Below are positions 29,445-42,054 of a stretch of 64,000 bases of DNA, in pieces. How positions within the stretch are numbered: position 1 is the stretch's first letter; the number at the start of each line of letters is the position of its first letter. The stretch is from Cyanodermella asteris (taxonomy: Eukaryota; Ascomycota; Lecanoromycetes; Ostropales; Stictidaceae): NCBI GenBank assembly GCA_900618795.1, contig UYJD01000002.1, positions 2,487,077 through 2,551,076 of the forward strand, read 5' to 3'. The position numbers and the translations under genes are program-made. The notes beneath the pieces are model-generated. The model saw only the letters and a program-made list of their open reading frames with translations, was not told the origin of the DNA and did no database searches.

Positions 29445-29877
29445 ATGGTCCCGAACTCAGATAAAGCCGATCCCCCAATGGTCGGATCTGATAATTTCAA
29501 CGTCTACATCGTCACCTCCAGGTCACGTTTCGGCAACCGTCGCGACCACGAAGCCATCGCCCTAGTCGACGCCGAGAGAGCCGACCAAGGCGCAGGAAAG
29601 TTCTACCACGTCACGGGCGACGTTGGACTGGGCATGGACTACGAAATACCGACCCGTTTTCCGATTTGCTGCGGACAGCTTCTTCAAGAGTGCCGCGCTA
29701 CAGTTCCAGATTGCCAAAGCAGAGCTGACTGCGTTCGAAGCGATTGTCCGGAAGCATCCGCCGCCCAAGGACGAAAGGTCGCTTTGGGAGGCCAATCCCG
29801 ATCCTCCTGCTCGCGATTGCACTTCTTGGGTTCGGGATGTCTTGGGAGAGGCTCGAGCCGCGATCAGCCGAAGCTGA
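29445..29877 (+). pseudogene. Small conserved-type hypothetical protein, one frameshift
   Basis: From ATG 29445 the frame encodes NFNVYIVTSRSRFG and KFYHVTGDVGLGMDYE. The downstream continuation, YRPVFRFAADSFFKSAALQF to VRDVLGEARAAISRS ending at 29877, lies in another frame. The change occurs at an AAA run (29644-29646), where one base less would join them into about 143 residues. The segments FHVTG-type and PDPPARDCTSWV are reminiscent of a widespread unnamed fungal family that I cannot name. The protein would be soluble. Either a pseudogene or a one-base sequence error. Confidence 0.5.
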
Positions 29878-30149
29878 TGAACCGAGCAAGTTATTCCCAT
29901 TGACTACCTGTCCGAGGCCCAATGAGAAACTGAGCCTCACTGAGAGACTGTGCCTCGACTTCTAGTGTTGGAGAATGGCCGAAGCAACCGCGAAAGGTGT
30001 GAGTCTGTCAGTACTCCGGCCCTCGAAAACGCCCAAGTTTCTTCGATCTCGATCGCAATGTTTGTCGATTACGTTGCCACATGAATGGTCCAAAATCGCC
30101 TCTATTGTCGTACTCTTTCGATGATCGATATCCAAGTGTAAGAAAAGGA

Positions 30150-31350
30150 TCACTCCTCCTCCGCAGTATCAGTGTAATAGAAGCCTCTGAACTTTGCCGG
30201 TATCACATCTCCAGCGATGTCCGCGCCTCCGAGAAACCGTCTGACCTCCCGCTCCATCTCGTCCGTCAATACCACATCCCCAGCACCCCAGTTCTCCTCC
30301 AAATAGCCCAATCTCTTCGTCCCAGGGATCGGCATCACATCGTCTCCCTGTTTCAAGAGCCATGCCAGCGCCAACTGCGCCGTCGTGCAGCCCACCTTCT
30401 CCGCCAACGCCGCAAACTGGGACACAACCTTTTGGTTCTTGTCTCCGTTCCCGCCCTGGAAGCGTGGCATGTATTTGGCGCGCGTGTCGCCTTCGGCGCC
30501 CACGGACGAGGATCCGGCGGCGAAGCTGGAGGTGAGCATGCCGCGGCCGAGGGGCATGGCGGCGACGATTGCGATACCGTGGGAGCGGCAGGTGGGGATG
30601 AGGGAGGTTCCGAGCGGGCTTTCGCCGTCGAGGAAGAAGGGAGAGTAATCGGTTTGGACGGCGGCGACAGGGCCGATTTTGAGAGCGCGGAGAAGGGTGG
30701 CGGAGGAGACAGAGGAGAGACCGATGTGCTTGATTTTGCCCTCGCTGCAATCATGATTAGTGAAGGAAGGCTACGGCAGATGAATGGAATGCTTACGCTT
30801 GGAGCTCGACGAGAGCACGCATGGTTTCTTCGATTGGTGTTTCGGGATTTGCATGGTGCATGTAGTCTGGAAAGTCTTCCGTCAGTAGTCATGCCTTGGG
30901 GTGCCCTCATCCGCTCCGCTTACACAAATCAATATAATCCACATCCAATGCCTTCAAGCTCGCCTCACAAGCCTTCTTGCAGTATGCCGCCGAACTGTCA
31001 ATCTTCAAATCCGTCATATTTCCGGTCTTGATGTGACCGAACTTGGTAGCCAGGAAGATCTCGCTGCGTTTCCCAGTTCGCTTGAACCACTTTCCAATGA
31101 GCTCTTCGCTGTCGCCGTAAAAGCTGCGTCCGGGGTCAGTCATCCGGTCGTGCACTCAGAGTCAACATTGGACTCACTCGGAGCTGTCCCAGTGAACATT
31201 TCCCTGCTCATAGGCACGATCCAAGATCTTGAAGCGCTCTTCGTCGCTGAGCTTGGGTCCATAGACGTTGATGCAGAGACCCATTGTGCCGAGACCCATC
31301 TGAGGGACTTTTGGCCCTCCTTTGCCGAGTTGGACTTGCTTGACAGGCAT
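30150..31350 (-). CDS. Aldo/keto reductase, four exons
   Basis: NADPH-dependent oxidoreductase of the AKR superfamily, with a TIM-barrel fold. Exons 31350-31178, 31123-30924, 30866-30797 and 30744-30150 are separated by introns of 54, 57 and 52 nt (gtgagt, gtaagc, gtaagc donors; cag acceptors). They join in frame to 345 residues, the usual family length. Visible: MGLGTMGL at the N-terminus; the tetrad Asp and Tyr in DSSDFYGDSEELIGKW, Lys in FLATKFG and His in DLYYMHHANP; KIKHIGLSSVS; and the cofactor-binding end of the barrel with GDDVMPIPGTKR. The substrate cannot be predicted. Its completeness contrasts with the three broken genes immediately upstream. Confidence 0.92.
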
Positions 31351-32487
31351 GGTGGCGGAATTCCGAAGAGTGTTGAAAGGACTTGTGATGTGATCAAGGA
31401 GTTGAGTGCGGTGTGAATGAGACTAACTGAATGAATTTCGGGAGGACAGAAGCTTTATATACAAGTAGGTTCATTGGAGGTACGGTTCGTACTCGCCCCG
31501 GTCTCGAGGCTCAATGAAGACTACATCTGAGCTCGACAAGTGAAAGCTCGGGCATTCCGAACGGAGGGCTCGTGAGTCAAAAGCATTGAGTCTGAATCAA
31601 TCATGAGCTCTAAGACGAGCGAGCCAGTAAGAGCGACGCAATTGCGAGGCAAACACAAAAGGATGGCTGATGCGGCTGAAAACAGACATCGGAAACGCCA
31701 GTCTACATATGAGTATCAAGGGGAGCTCCGAGCGCTGTTGTTGCAACCCAGCAAAGACAAGTCAACTCTCCGAGCGAATCAGGAGTCGGCCTTTGCGATG
31801 ATAGCTGCACTGGCAGGAGGATCCGGGCCGTCACGTCGGCTTATCACCGTGACACTGGGCACCGTTTTCCTTAGGCTGACCGGCTCATGGATGTGACTTG
31901 AGCTTCTGCAATCAGGTTATTGGCATGGACCAAAAGAACTCAAGGGGACATGCCTATTGCTGTCGACAAAGCATGAGGGGGTAGTCAACGAGTCGAGCAG
32001 GAAGAAGTCTTTGACAATATCTTAGTATCGACGTAGTTTATGGTAGTAACCAACTAAGCACCCCACCAAAAGGCTCGCTAAACACCCAGCTGAACAACCA
32101 GCTGAACACTGAGCTAACTATCCATCTACCTATGCACTGACCTACTTGCCCAGCTAAATGTTCCTCCAAAGTACCAGCATTCATATCACGATGGAAATGA
32201 CTTATTCTGTGAGAATGTGTAAACAGTCTACGGCACAGACCAGTGGGGACTCCTCCACCTGCCTGTGCAACGAGAGATCTGTTTTAGTCGATCCCGGTCA
32301 AATTCCGAAGAAACACCGACTTCGCCGCACGTCTTGACCAACCAGCATTCAGACTTTCCGAGCCGTGCTTACGCCAGTGTCAACGGCTTAGTTTCAGGCA
32401 CCCCCGCCGTATTCAACAAGCTACACGAACAATGGCCATTCTATCCCATTCATCCTCGCAATCTTGGAGAAATCGTCACCTCAAGCG
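31351..32487. other. Intergenic region with a possible small ORF
   Basis: About 1.1 kb between the aldo/keto reductase and the Zn2Cys6 regulator, which are divergent. It contains a doubtful 97-codon ORF (31603-31896) and, near 32087-32120, a short imperfect tandem repeat of cagctgaac. The rest shows nothing recognisable. Confidence 0.45.
31603..31896 (+). CDS. Doubtful small basic hypothetical protein
   Basis: A 97-codon frame from an ATG at 31603. The N-terminal half is strongly basic (RGKHKRMADAAENRHRKRQ), the C-terminal half mildly hydrophobic. No domain is recognised. It lies in the divergent spacer upstream of a regulator gene and could be a small gene, part of a leader, or chance. Confidence 0.25.
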   Translation: MSSKTSEPVRATQLRGKHKRMADAAENRHRKRQSTYEYQGELRALLLQPSKDKSTLRANQESAFAMIAALAGGSGPSRRLITVTLGTVFLRLTGSWM

Positions 32488-34361
32488 ATGGAGTCGCGCG
32501 GGACCGGACGTAAAGGCAAGCCCAAGGTGAAGTCGGGCTGTCGGACCTGCAAGTGAGTTGGCCGTGCAGTGCTCTCTTGGTCGAAGCCAACCTTCTTACC
32601 CTTTTTGGCAGAGCGCGGAAGGTCAAATGTGACGAAGGTCGTCCATCATGCCAACGATGCGTCTCGACCGGCCGATATTGCGACGGCTATGGGATCTGGG
32701 GCGGCGGATCCGGCTCAACGAACAATTCCCTCCACGTTGTTTCGTGTCGCCAAGATCGCAAGATCAATCTCTGCGCGTCCTTGAGCTCGACCTTGCCTGG
32801 CAGACTGAACCCTGAAGAGAGACAGTACTTCGAGTGGTTCAAGTCCCGGACCGCGATTAAAATACCCGGCACTTTCGTGTCGGGTTTCTGGAAATCCCTG
32901 CTCTTGCAGGCTGGTTCTAGTGATTTAGCCGTCTTGCATGCTGTTCTTGCACTGAGCTCCGTCCAGAACACACATTGTCGCGAATTCGATAACGAAGTGA
33001 TCGGGAAGAACCCAGATCGACAGGAGCAGTTTGTCATCCGGCACTACCTGCAGGCTATCACTTGCATTCGACCCAGTCTTGCTTCCAAGGACAGAGCTTC
33101 GAGTCGCGCTGCCCTCATTACGTGCACTATATTCGTCTGTCTGGAGTTTTTTCGTGGCTACTTTGACTCCGCGCATGCTCACTTCAATAATGGCATCAAT
33201 GTCATGGAGCATTTGGGGCTGCTCGTTCGCGAAGGCGACCATGTCCTTCGCTTCGAGCCGTCTTCTGACCCTGTTGATGACTGGATCATTGAAGTCTTCT
33301 CCAGATTACACCTTCAGATTGAATTGATGCGGTACTGGAGCTCCGAGCCTCTCCTTGTGCTTCAGCTTGACATCTACGAGCAATCGACTGCCAAATTCCA
33401 GAACATCTACAGGGCTTGGCGTGATCTTACTCGATTATTCAACAAGGTGTTCAATCTCACCAACCGTGCACGGCACAAGTCCTTCGTCACACTACGTTCC
33501 GATGAGACGATCTCACTGCTGAAGCACCAACAACGTATCCGGAACCAGGTTTCGACATGGGCCGAAAGACATCACGCCCTGAAGAAAGCACCTTGCATCC
33601 GAACCTCTGCTGAGATCCGACATGGCCAGAAAATATGCCACGACGTCCTCGACACTTATCATCACATGGTCGACATCATGCTCGAAACGTGTCTGGACTC
33701 CGAAAACCAGATACAGTTCGATGTCCACACTGGCCTCTTTCTCGGAATGATGAGCAAGCTCATCTCAATGTGGGACTACACTGCCATCATTCATCACTCC
33801 GGAGCCAAGCTGAGCCAAAGGCTCCAAGCCTCACGATCCATCGCAGATCTTGGAGGCGTTGCACCGCTATGGTTCATCGCCGTCAAGTGCCGAATACATC
33901 GAGTCAGACTCCAGGCGGTCAGGTTATTAGAGTCCGTTGCCCACCGCGAAGGAATTTGGGACTCTCAGTTGTCGGCACATGTTGCTCGGAAGGTCATGGA
34001 GAACGAAGAGGAAGGCTTCTGCCTTGGCGAGAACACGGATGATGGCTTCGACCTGTTCGATATACCGGACGCTCAGCATGTAGCCTCGTTGCCTACAGCG
34101 CCTGGCGCCAAGCGTTTCAATGGGATCCACGTGGCCCTGGCGGGCTCCCCGGTGGACAGCATCATCTTGACCTGTACCAAACGGACACAAGGCATTGAGA
34201 GTCTCTCTCAGGTGTCCACATTCGACATTCGCTCGCAGGACTGGATCGATCTCGATGCGCTGGCTTCGTCGTCGCCGAGCGATTGGGGTTTGAGTAGCGT
34301 GACCCCGAGCTATTTCAGCTCAAATGGCCTCAGTCCAAGCATGCTGGGCGTGCTGTACTGA
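32488..34361 (+). CDS. Zn2Cys6 transcription factor
   Basis: Fungal binuclear-zinc-cluster regulator, nuclear. Exon 1 (32488-32552) starts MESRGTGRKGKPKVKSGC. A 59-nt intron (gtgagt...ggcag, 32553-32611) interrupts the cluster, as is common in the family, and exon 2 runs to 34361, giving 604 residues. The cluster reads C-x2-C-x6-C-x5-C-x2-C-x6-C (GCRTCKARKVKC, then PSCQRCVSTGRYCDGY). From about residue 80 there is a fungal-specific regulatory region with ERQYFEWFKSRTAIKIPG and later helices. The C-terminal part after about residue 560 looks less structured. Target genes are unknown. Neighbours are an aldo/keto reductase and GH81, but the context does not define a cluster. Confidence 0.9.
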
Positions 34362-35363
34362 TTAATGGAACTAACATACCGCGTTCCGGACATCAGATTT
34401 CCGTGCGCCAAAAGTTGCCTGCACCAAACGGAGCCGACATCGTTCAAGCGGCCATGCCTTGGCGAAGAAACGGCGCCAAGGCCTCAACCATTATGTAATC
34501 AGCCGATCCGACTCGTATAAACTTCGCTCTTGACCTTCGAGTCGCACTCTCGAGAATTGTTGCCACGCTCCGGTAAATTTGCCAAGCAGATAGCGCCTTG
34601 GCTAGTGCACGACGCAAGCTGTCATGGCGTTTGCGCGACGACTAGGGGTTGCCAAGTCGTGGCTACGGCGCAACGAATGTCCAAGACACTTCGAACGGGC
34701 TCGGTCTCGAAGATTGAGGCTTTACCCAAAGTGGCCAGAAGAAAAGCCAAAATTCACACGTCGGCAGCGGATGTCGTCCGAGCCTGGCCAAGTGCAGTCG
34801 TTCTGGACCATGTTCCCACGCTTGGTCTTGCTGCAATTGGGAACGCCTGGCAGATTCAGCCTATTATTCCACTCGGCATGTGCCCTGGATATTGCTTGGC
34901 CTCCAGGCACAGGACGCCCAACAGCCGCCACCACCAAAGCTTCGGCAATGTGCTTCCAGACCTGGTTTCGCGCGCCCTGAAATCCGCTTGGCCAATTGAA
35001 AATGGGCCCTGGCCAAGCTGTGCCCATGATCCCTGCGCCAGGCACAAGCACAGTCGGTACGCTTTTCGAGGCGTCCGGGAGTTTGGCTGGGTGGTTCCCT
35101 GCTGGCAGAACAGTTCAGCACTGCCGTCGACGTGACATATATGTCTCAAGTATTCGCATCGTTCGCTTCTTCCTCGATCGTCCTTGTGGGCGAGCATTCC
35201 CTACTGTCTGCACTCCTTTGATTCTGTTTTCATTGCCTACTGATTTGCAAATCGTGTTGTCTCACTTGCTCTTTGAGAAGTTGAGTTAATAGGGGCGCCC
35301 GCTTCCTCAGTCTCTGCACCGGAACCTCGCATCTCCTGTCAAAGTCCGCTTTCAACTACAAGC
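34362..35363. other. Intergenic region upstream of GH81
   Basis: About 1 kb. An ATG frame at 34624-34980 and its continuation lack any recognisable motif and are not called. The last 100 bp look like the promoter and leader of the glucanase gene. Confidence 0.45.
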
Positions 35364-37991
35364 ATGGGCCTTTCGGTCAAGATTGTCGCTCACATCGTGG
35401 CGTCGCTAGCTCTTGGATCTGCGACAGTGTCTGCAGCCCCTGCAACTAGCGCGTCATCAGCTTTGGTGCCATCAACTACGATTCTCGATGCACCAGGAAC
35501 AACAGGAGTAAGTGCTCGCAAATTCATCTTCACGAGCGGCTGCCCTTTGAGTCACAAGCAAGCTAACAGCATTCAGACATACGTCACAAGTCTGGAAAGG
35601 GGTGGAAATCCAAGCTCGGCGCCGTTTCCAACGACGAACGTAGCTGTATCGACCGCAAGTCCAAGTAATTTGTCACGACCTGCCTCGGTCAAACAATATG
35701 TGGCCCAAGCATCGAATGTGGACCCTTTCGTGGCCGTCGCAACCGATGCGCCGCCCAGCCAGATCCCGCCAAAGGGCGGGCATCCAGTGTCAACAGGCAA
35801 TATCGTGAGTCAATTCGAGGGCTGAAAAGTCACAAAGCTGACACGCGCAGACTCCTGCAAACTCACAGTCCACCACGAACTATGCCCTGCACACGAACAA
35901 ATTCTACGCCAACATGTTTCTTGGTAGCCAGTCGAACGGCATCTTCACCCACCCTTACGTGTTGACATGGGCGAAGGGCGCCAATCAACAGACCAAGTCT
36001 TGGGGGATGGTCGTGACGCACTCGGATGGTAGTTTGAAAGGGTTTGGCCCAGTGCATACCGACATTCCCGGCTCACCAGTCGAATACTACCTAAACCCTC
36101 TCGGAATTCAAAGCCTGATCCTCTCCGCAAATGAACTTGGCTCTGGAACAGTCCTTACTGCCAACACTCTCGACACGTTCTCGGCGAACGCAGTCCTGAG
36201 GCCGTCAAGCTCATCTAGCTCTAGCATTACCATACCAGTCGTGCAGGGCATGGGATTCGCGACCGGCATCTACAAAAGTTTGCGGCCTCAAATCCAGAGC
36301 GGCGTCTCTTTCCAAAAAGTTACTTACGTCGGGCCTGTTTCCAGCGGCGTTTACAAGTGGCGGGTCAACCTGAATGATGGTACCTTCTGGTTAATGTACG
36401 TCACTCCCAACTCCGATACTGGAAGCGCGCCTTCGTTCACCTTGTCGTCGAACTATCTGCTGCAAGGCCCTGCCAATTTCAATGGAGTCATTCAAGTTGC
36501 CAAGAATTCAGCTGGGCAGAGTGGTGAAGCTACGTATGACAAGTCGGCTGGCATTTATCCGACGAAGGCGAAACTGACGGGATCGGTAAACGGTGGTACT
36601 GGCAGCTACACTCTAACATGGACCCTTGCCGGCAAGCAGAATGGGCAGCAGCTTCTTCAGTACGCTTTGCCTCATCACATCAACAGCTTCGATAGCGCCA
36701 CCAAAGGCCGCCTCGTCTACGGAATGAGCCTGGAGACGACCGTCAAAGGTGTCGCGCGTGCAATTGTGAGCAATAACTGGACCATGACAGAGAACCTGCC
36801 CACGACACTCGGCTTTGTCCCTTGGACACGATCATCTGGCTCTGTGACGAAGCTCTCAAGTACCGCAGTCAACGCGGTCTACAAGGCTGCTCAGGTGGAA
36901 CTACAGCAGGACATCATCGGTCAAAGCAACCAGAGTAGCATGTACTTTTCCGGCAAAGCTCTCGGCAAGTTCGCCATGATCATCCTGGCAGTCAATGATC
37001 TCTGTAACGAACCAATTCTTGCGCAAAAGGGACTTGCAACCCTCAAGAATGCCTTCAACATCTTCGTGAGCAACCATCAGCAATTTCCTCTTTACTATGA
37101 CACGGTTTGGAAAGGTGTCACCTCTTCTGCTGCATACGGCGCGCCTGATTGCAATGCCGATTTCGGAAACACGTGCTACAATGGTAAGAAACGATTTTAA
37201 AGGACGCGAAGAGTCAAAGCTGACACTTCATAGACCACCATTTCCATTACGGATACTTCCTGTACACAGCCGCCGTCATTGGCCATCTCGATCCCTCATG
37301 GATCTCCGCCAACAAAGCTTGGGTCAACATGTTAGCCCGCGACGTCGCGAACCCCTCATCTTCCGATCTGTACTACCCCGTGTTCAGAAGTTTCGACTGG
37401 TACTACGGCCACTCTCTGGCAAAGGGTCTGTTCGAGTCCGAAGATGGCAAAGATGAAGAATCAAGCTCGGAAGACGTCATGTTCGCATACGGCCTTAAGC
37501 TCTGGGGCAACGTCCTCGGCGACGCCTCGATGGAAGCCCGAGGCAACCTCATGCTCGCCGTCCTAGCCCGGTCTCTCCAAAGCTATTTCCTGATGGAGAG
37601 CTCCAACACCAACCATCCGAGCAAGTTCATCGCCAACAAGGCGGCGGGCATCACGTGGGAGAACAAGGTCCTCCACTCGACGTACTTTGGGACCAATTAC
37701 GAGTATATCGAGGGCATTCATATGCTACCGCTCACGCCAGCTAGTGTTTTTACTCGGAGTCCGAACTTTGTGTCGGAAGAGTGGAAGAGCTACTTTGCTC
37801 CGGGCGCGGTCACCGATGCGAGGAACGTGACTGGTGGATGGAGGGGAATTCTCTACGCGAATCTGGCGCTCATCAACGCCACTTCGTCGTTCAAATTTTT
37901 CAATGACTCTAATTTTGACAATTCGTGGTTGGATGGTGGGGCGAGCAAGACGTGGTACTTGGCCTTTGCTGCCGGTCTTGGTGGTGCTTAG
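35364..37991 (+). CDS. Secreted GH81 endo-1,3-beta-glucanase
   Basis: Hydrolyses beta-1,3-glucan of fungal walls. Four exons (35364-35507, 35577-35804, 35851-37183, 37234-37991) with introns of 69, 46 and 50 nt join in frame to 820 residues. The signal peptide is MGLSVKIVAHIVASLALGSA with a likely cut before APA. A Ser/Thr/Pro-rich spacer precedes the GH81 domain, which starts around TNKFYANMFLGSQSNGIFTH (about residue 135). Domain landmarks are GLVYGM-type KGRLVYGMSLETTVKG, then the catalytic region DHHFHYGYFLYTAAVIG with the aspartate, GKDEESSSEDVMFAYGLKLW with the glutamates, and YEYIEGIHMLPLTP. Length and order are as in fungal Eng1/Acf2-type enzymes. Likely roles are wall remodelling or spore release. 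Confidence 0.94.
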
Positions 37992-38152
37992 GAACTCGGA
38001 GGAGGCGTGAAGTCGCGACCAGCGCATAGCTTGTAAGCAAAAAGTCGAATGGCGAGTCGCCCCCGCGCTACTCGACAATTAATCTTATTCCTTCTGTGGC
38101 AATCACGTGAGCAAGTGGTGGCTCGAACTCGCGACGTTGCTCCTCGACGTAC

Positions 38153-40069
38153 TCAGGCCCGGTTGCCTCTCACCACTTTGTCCAAAATGAGGGTTCGTCT
38201 GGACAGCTCAAAGTCATCTATCCCCGCATTTGCAAACTCTGAGCAGAGAGAGTCAGCATCTCACATTTCAAATCATACCGACGCAGCAGGGTCATACCTT
38301 TGAGGTAGTCATCCTCCGGGCCATGAAGATCAAGCGGAGCTCGCAGTTTTGTATAATCGGCCGGACTGAGATTGTTCATGTTCCGACACACCTTCAAGTA
38401 AAGCCATACCCTTCGAGCCGGTACGCCATAGTACATCTCTCTACACCAGGACCTGACCTTGTCTTTCTCTGCTTCCTCGAACTTGTGGACCGACATGATG
38501 ACATCGATCTTGATACGCAAGAACATCATCAAATTGGCCTGCAAAGCATCGTGGTAGCGGTCCATGAATGTGCTGGCTTCTATACATCGAATCAGTTCAC
38601 GACATCAATCCGCCAAAGTGCTCATACTGACCACCGGCTAAAGCGTCGTAAATACGTTTCAAATCAGGATGTCGGTTGCCGTATATCGCTCCAATCACGT
38701 GGCCGGTCGTGTACCAAGACATGTGAGTCTTGGGGTCTTGTGGGACAATCAATTTGTAAACCGGCCTGATCGGCTTTCCGAGCTCACAGGCAGCAAACAC
38801 GCCCAAGGCGTCCAGGAAGGGTTTCTGCTTGTCTCCGGTGTCTGCCATGACGATTTTGAAGCCCTTTCGCCGCCTGAGCAGATATGCTCGGACGGCGCCT
38901 GCGAAATCCTCCCTCTTTCTGAATGCGATCTGGGATTGGCGGATTGCTTGCTCCAGGAACGTGTCGTTGATGTACTCGACGTGGTTGTGCGAGATTGTGA
39001 AACATTCGAAATGGAACTGGTCGTCTCTTTGGAATTCGACGATGCGCGTTCCCGTCTTCGTCTCCGGGATCGCATCTTTGCTTTCAGCTTTCTTGTAGTC
39101 CACTCGTGGCTTGCGGATCGGAAGGCTCTCCAGCTCCGAGTGGTGCTCTTTCACATTGTGTATTTCGAGATGGACAGCCAACTCTGCAAGTCTGGCTTTC
39201 TTTTGTCGCTCATTCTCGATCCCATTGGGTAAGAGGAAGCTTCTGAACACGACGATGAGATGAGGATCGATCGGTGCAAATGTGTGATACTCGGTATATG
39301 CACCTGTCATACCGTTCGTGATGCTGTGCATGCCCTCAAAAATCGAGTAGGCATTTTCTGTGACGAAGAACTCTCTTTCTTGGCTCCGAGATCTGCAGAA
39401 CGACATGAACTGGCCTTGGACGTGGGCAATGAACATCATCGCATCGTCTTTGAAGGCCTTGTCATGCATTTCCTGCATCCATTTGCCATGCGTGTCCATT
39501 TCAGTCGTCATGAAGACGTCCAGGTTCGCTTGCCAGACATCTTTCGGTCGCGATATCCCTTTCGCCATCATGTACGCTCGCATGCGAGCCTTGCCATCAG
39601 AGTCATACGTCTCGATACTTTCGTGATTGAATCGCTTGTATTGTCCGCTTCCACGGTACTTCATCAGGAAGAAGAACCGGCGCAGCTGATTGCGCTCGTG
39701 GCGGTTCAGGGTTAGAATCCCATTCTCAACCGCGAAAGTGTCCTTCACTTTCTTCAGCAGTCGGCCCGCCTCGGTCTCCAGCTTACCAAGCTTGAGCTCC
39801 AGGTGGTATGGGTCCGCGTCACCTTCGAGATCGACCTTGTACATGTCTACAAGACCGAAGATTCGTGACACAGACCGAGGCTCGATCTTCATCGTTTTGA
39901 GATCGAGAAAGTTGATATCGCCATCTTTACGACCATGACCACGATATTGAGCCCCTCGCTTTCGTCTCGGTGAGGTGGACGGAGGTGACGGCTTCGCATC
40001 ATCCTGGAAGTTGCGAAGGATAAATCGTGGTACAAAATGGTGGTACTGGGACTTGGTTTGCGGCGCCAT
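38153..40069 (-). CDS. DUF4238 family protein
   Basis: Start ATG 40069 (MAPQTKSQYHHFVPRFILRN); the HHxxPRxxL-type opening is the hallmark of DUF4238, a family of unknown function found in bacteria and fungi. Exons 40069-38628, 38572-38298 and 38238-38153 with introns of 55 nt (gtatga...gccag) and 59 nt (gtatga...gctcag) give 600 residues. Skipping the second intron would stop at 38218; splicing continues to FANAGIDDFELSRRT and the TGA at 38153-38155. Features include RHERNQLRRFFFLMKYR, an FFVTENAYSIFEG segment near the middle and a charged C-terminal half. No signal peptide or membrane segment. No role is established; I do not infer one. Confidence 0.85.
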
Positions 40070-42054
40070 GTGCACGAATCTCAGTCTTTTCTTGCTGAGA
40101 TTCCAGATATATTTGGTTTCAACGGGACACAAGGCTATCGGAGTATGGCGCCTCTGATTCAGGAAACGTAATTCTGCAGGGAGCGAGAGATGTCGGTCAC
40201 GGACGACAAGCTGCTACGCGTGGACTCAATGCTGCAGTCTTCGAGGAGTACGATACTCGACTTCACTGGTGATCTCAGCCGCAGCCTGATGGAGTCGCGG
40301 GGTCGATACTGCATCGTGCGTTAGTCTGCGTTAGTGTCTGGCTGTCAGTACTCTCGAGGCTGTAGCCTACGATTGGCCCCGGCTTTTGTCCGATCGACTG
40401 AAATGCAGCATTGTGAGAAGATACATTGAAAACATCGCCTCTGACTTGCCATCTAGTCTTTGTACGATCGGCGCTCCGGACGCATGAGTCCTGACGGCGA
40501 CAGAACTATCCTTCTCAACGACACAGTGCATGCATCGTCGGGATGTATGACGATTTGAGGTCTGCGCTGAAGTTACCCGTGGCTTGCTCTCTCAGGCCAC
40601 ACGCAGTGTAGCAGCTCACGGACATGTACGGCTGCAAATCACATGCGTCGTCCACTTCAGCTGCTCAGTGACACGCTAGAGTAGAACAAGTCTGCCACAA
40701 AAGAGGTGTCTTGACCCCACTAAGAGAGAAACATCAAGCACGAAGCGAATTTTGATCATGTTTGTACATACACATCTCGACGACCGGCTCTCGTACTGTA
40801 ACAAAGTGATTTGATTGACCAACGACGTGAAAACGAGCAAATACAACACATGTCGTCGGAGGTCTGTGTGACCGGTTGCAGGGCTCACCGGCGTTGGCTG
40901 AGTGGAACCCTGTCCGTTGTCGCATGTCGACCCCCTTAATATAACTCCTCATCACCTTTCAGTTTTCCACACCTACTCCCGCCGTAGAACTGCGACGGCT
41001 GGGAGCTCTTGTACCAGTCAGAAACCTATTTCGCTTGGCTTGGACAATCAATCGTGCTGATTAATGTCAAAGAAGATGCTCCCACAGGATCGAAGTCGCT
41101 CGTGGTACTTTTCATCGCACGGTCCGCCGCGTCCGCCCAATTCGGTGAATATCCTGGTCTACTGCTTCCATACTAGGAAGCACCCGGGTTCCTGCATGAT
41201 GGAGTCTTTTTCCCTCATGTTCCTGGCTAAGACCTAGTACCTGATTATCGCGAGCCCGAGCACGAGCGCCCCGAGCGCCGACAGATGAAGCAACCCATGA
41301 CGCGGCCAGAATCACAATGCGAAAAGAGAGAAACGCCGAACCCGGCTCCCTGTCAGCGTTTCAGCTTTGTCGCCGCACAACCGATTTGCGGGCTGTTACT
41401 CACATTTCTCATTTCTACGCCCTGCCTGCTCTTTTGCTTCCTCTCTTCCATGTAGACTTTTGTCGTCCGCTGCCTTGATTCTCGAATTGCTGTTGCCGTG
41501 TGCTGGGCACCCCCGGGTCCGTGATCCATATTCGCTCTTTACCTGTGTGCTTACCAGCTCGACTTACCACACTCCTTTACACCTGTCTCTCGTTCTGACT
41601 TGCTTGTCTGACGCTGGCTTTACGCTCTTTTACCCATCACAGTTGCTTCAGGATATTTGCAAACGTGCTCTACATTATACGTCGCTGCATCTCTCAGACG
41701 ACTTAAAATCGAGCAACCTGACTTCGACGCCGAACACCAAACACCAAACAAAACACAATTCCACCTCAATACAATCGCAAGAAACGGCGACTGTAAAAGT
41801 TTAACTTCGTTCAAGGAAGCGCAGCCAGGATCAATCGAGCCTCGAAAGAAGCAACCGCCGGAGCTGAGGGTACTCGCCGCTGAGCCAGAGGCAGGCGCAG
41901 CGCGACCCGGGCCACGACTCACGACGACGACTGATCAACCTACATTTCACACAACCCTCTCTGGCACCACCAGCCGCAACTCTCATCTCTTGCTCTCCTC
42001 TTCCCCTGTCACATCCGACAGCTTCTCCCCAGCTCATCCCACCATCCTCTCACA
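40070..42054. other. Long intergenic region and 5' leader
   Basis: Nearly 2 kb between the divergent DUF4238 and small membrane protein genes. No protein or RNA gene is supported. The last 700 bp (from about 41360) are pyrimidine-rich then AC-rich with few G, typical of a long 5' untranslated leader of the gene at 42055. Confidence 0.45.

Noticed and set aside
34624-35289. Plus-strand frames upstream of GH81
   Set aside because: No motif, biased composition or splice structure; consistent with chance.
38110-38180. Minus-strand B-box-like GAGTTCGAGCC, suggesting a tRNA
   Set aside because: No A-box or acceptor pairing, and the stretch next to it is explained as the last exon of the DUF4238 gene after splicing.
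38218-38239. Stop at 38218 as the end of the DUF4238 gene
   Set aside because: A gtatga donor at 38297 and gctcag acceptor at 38239 remove the segment and continue the frame with better coding character to 38153.
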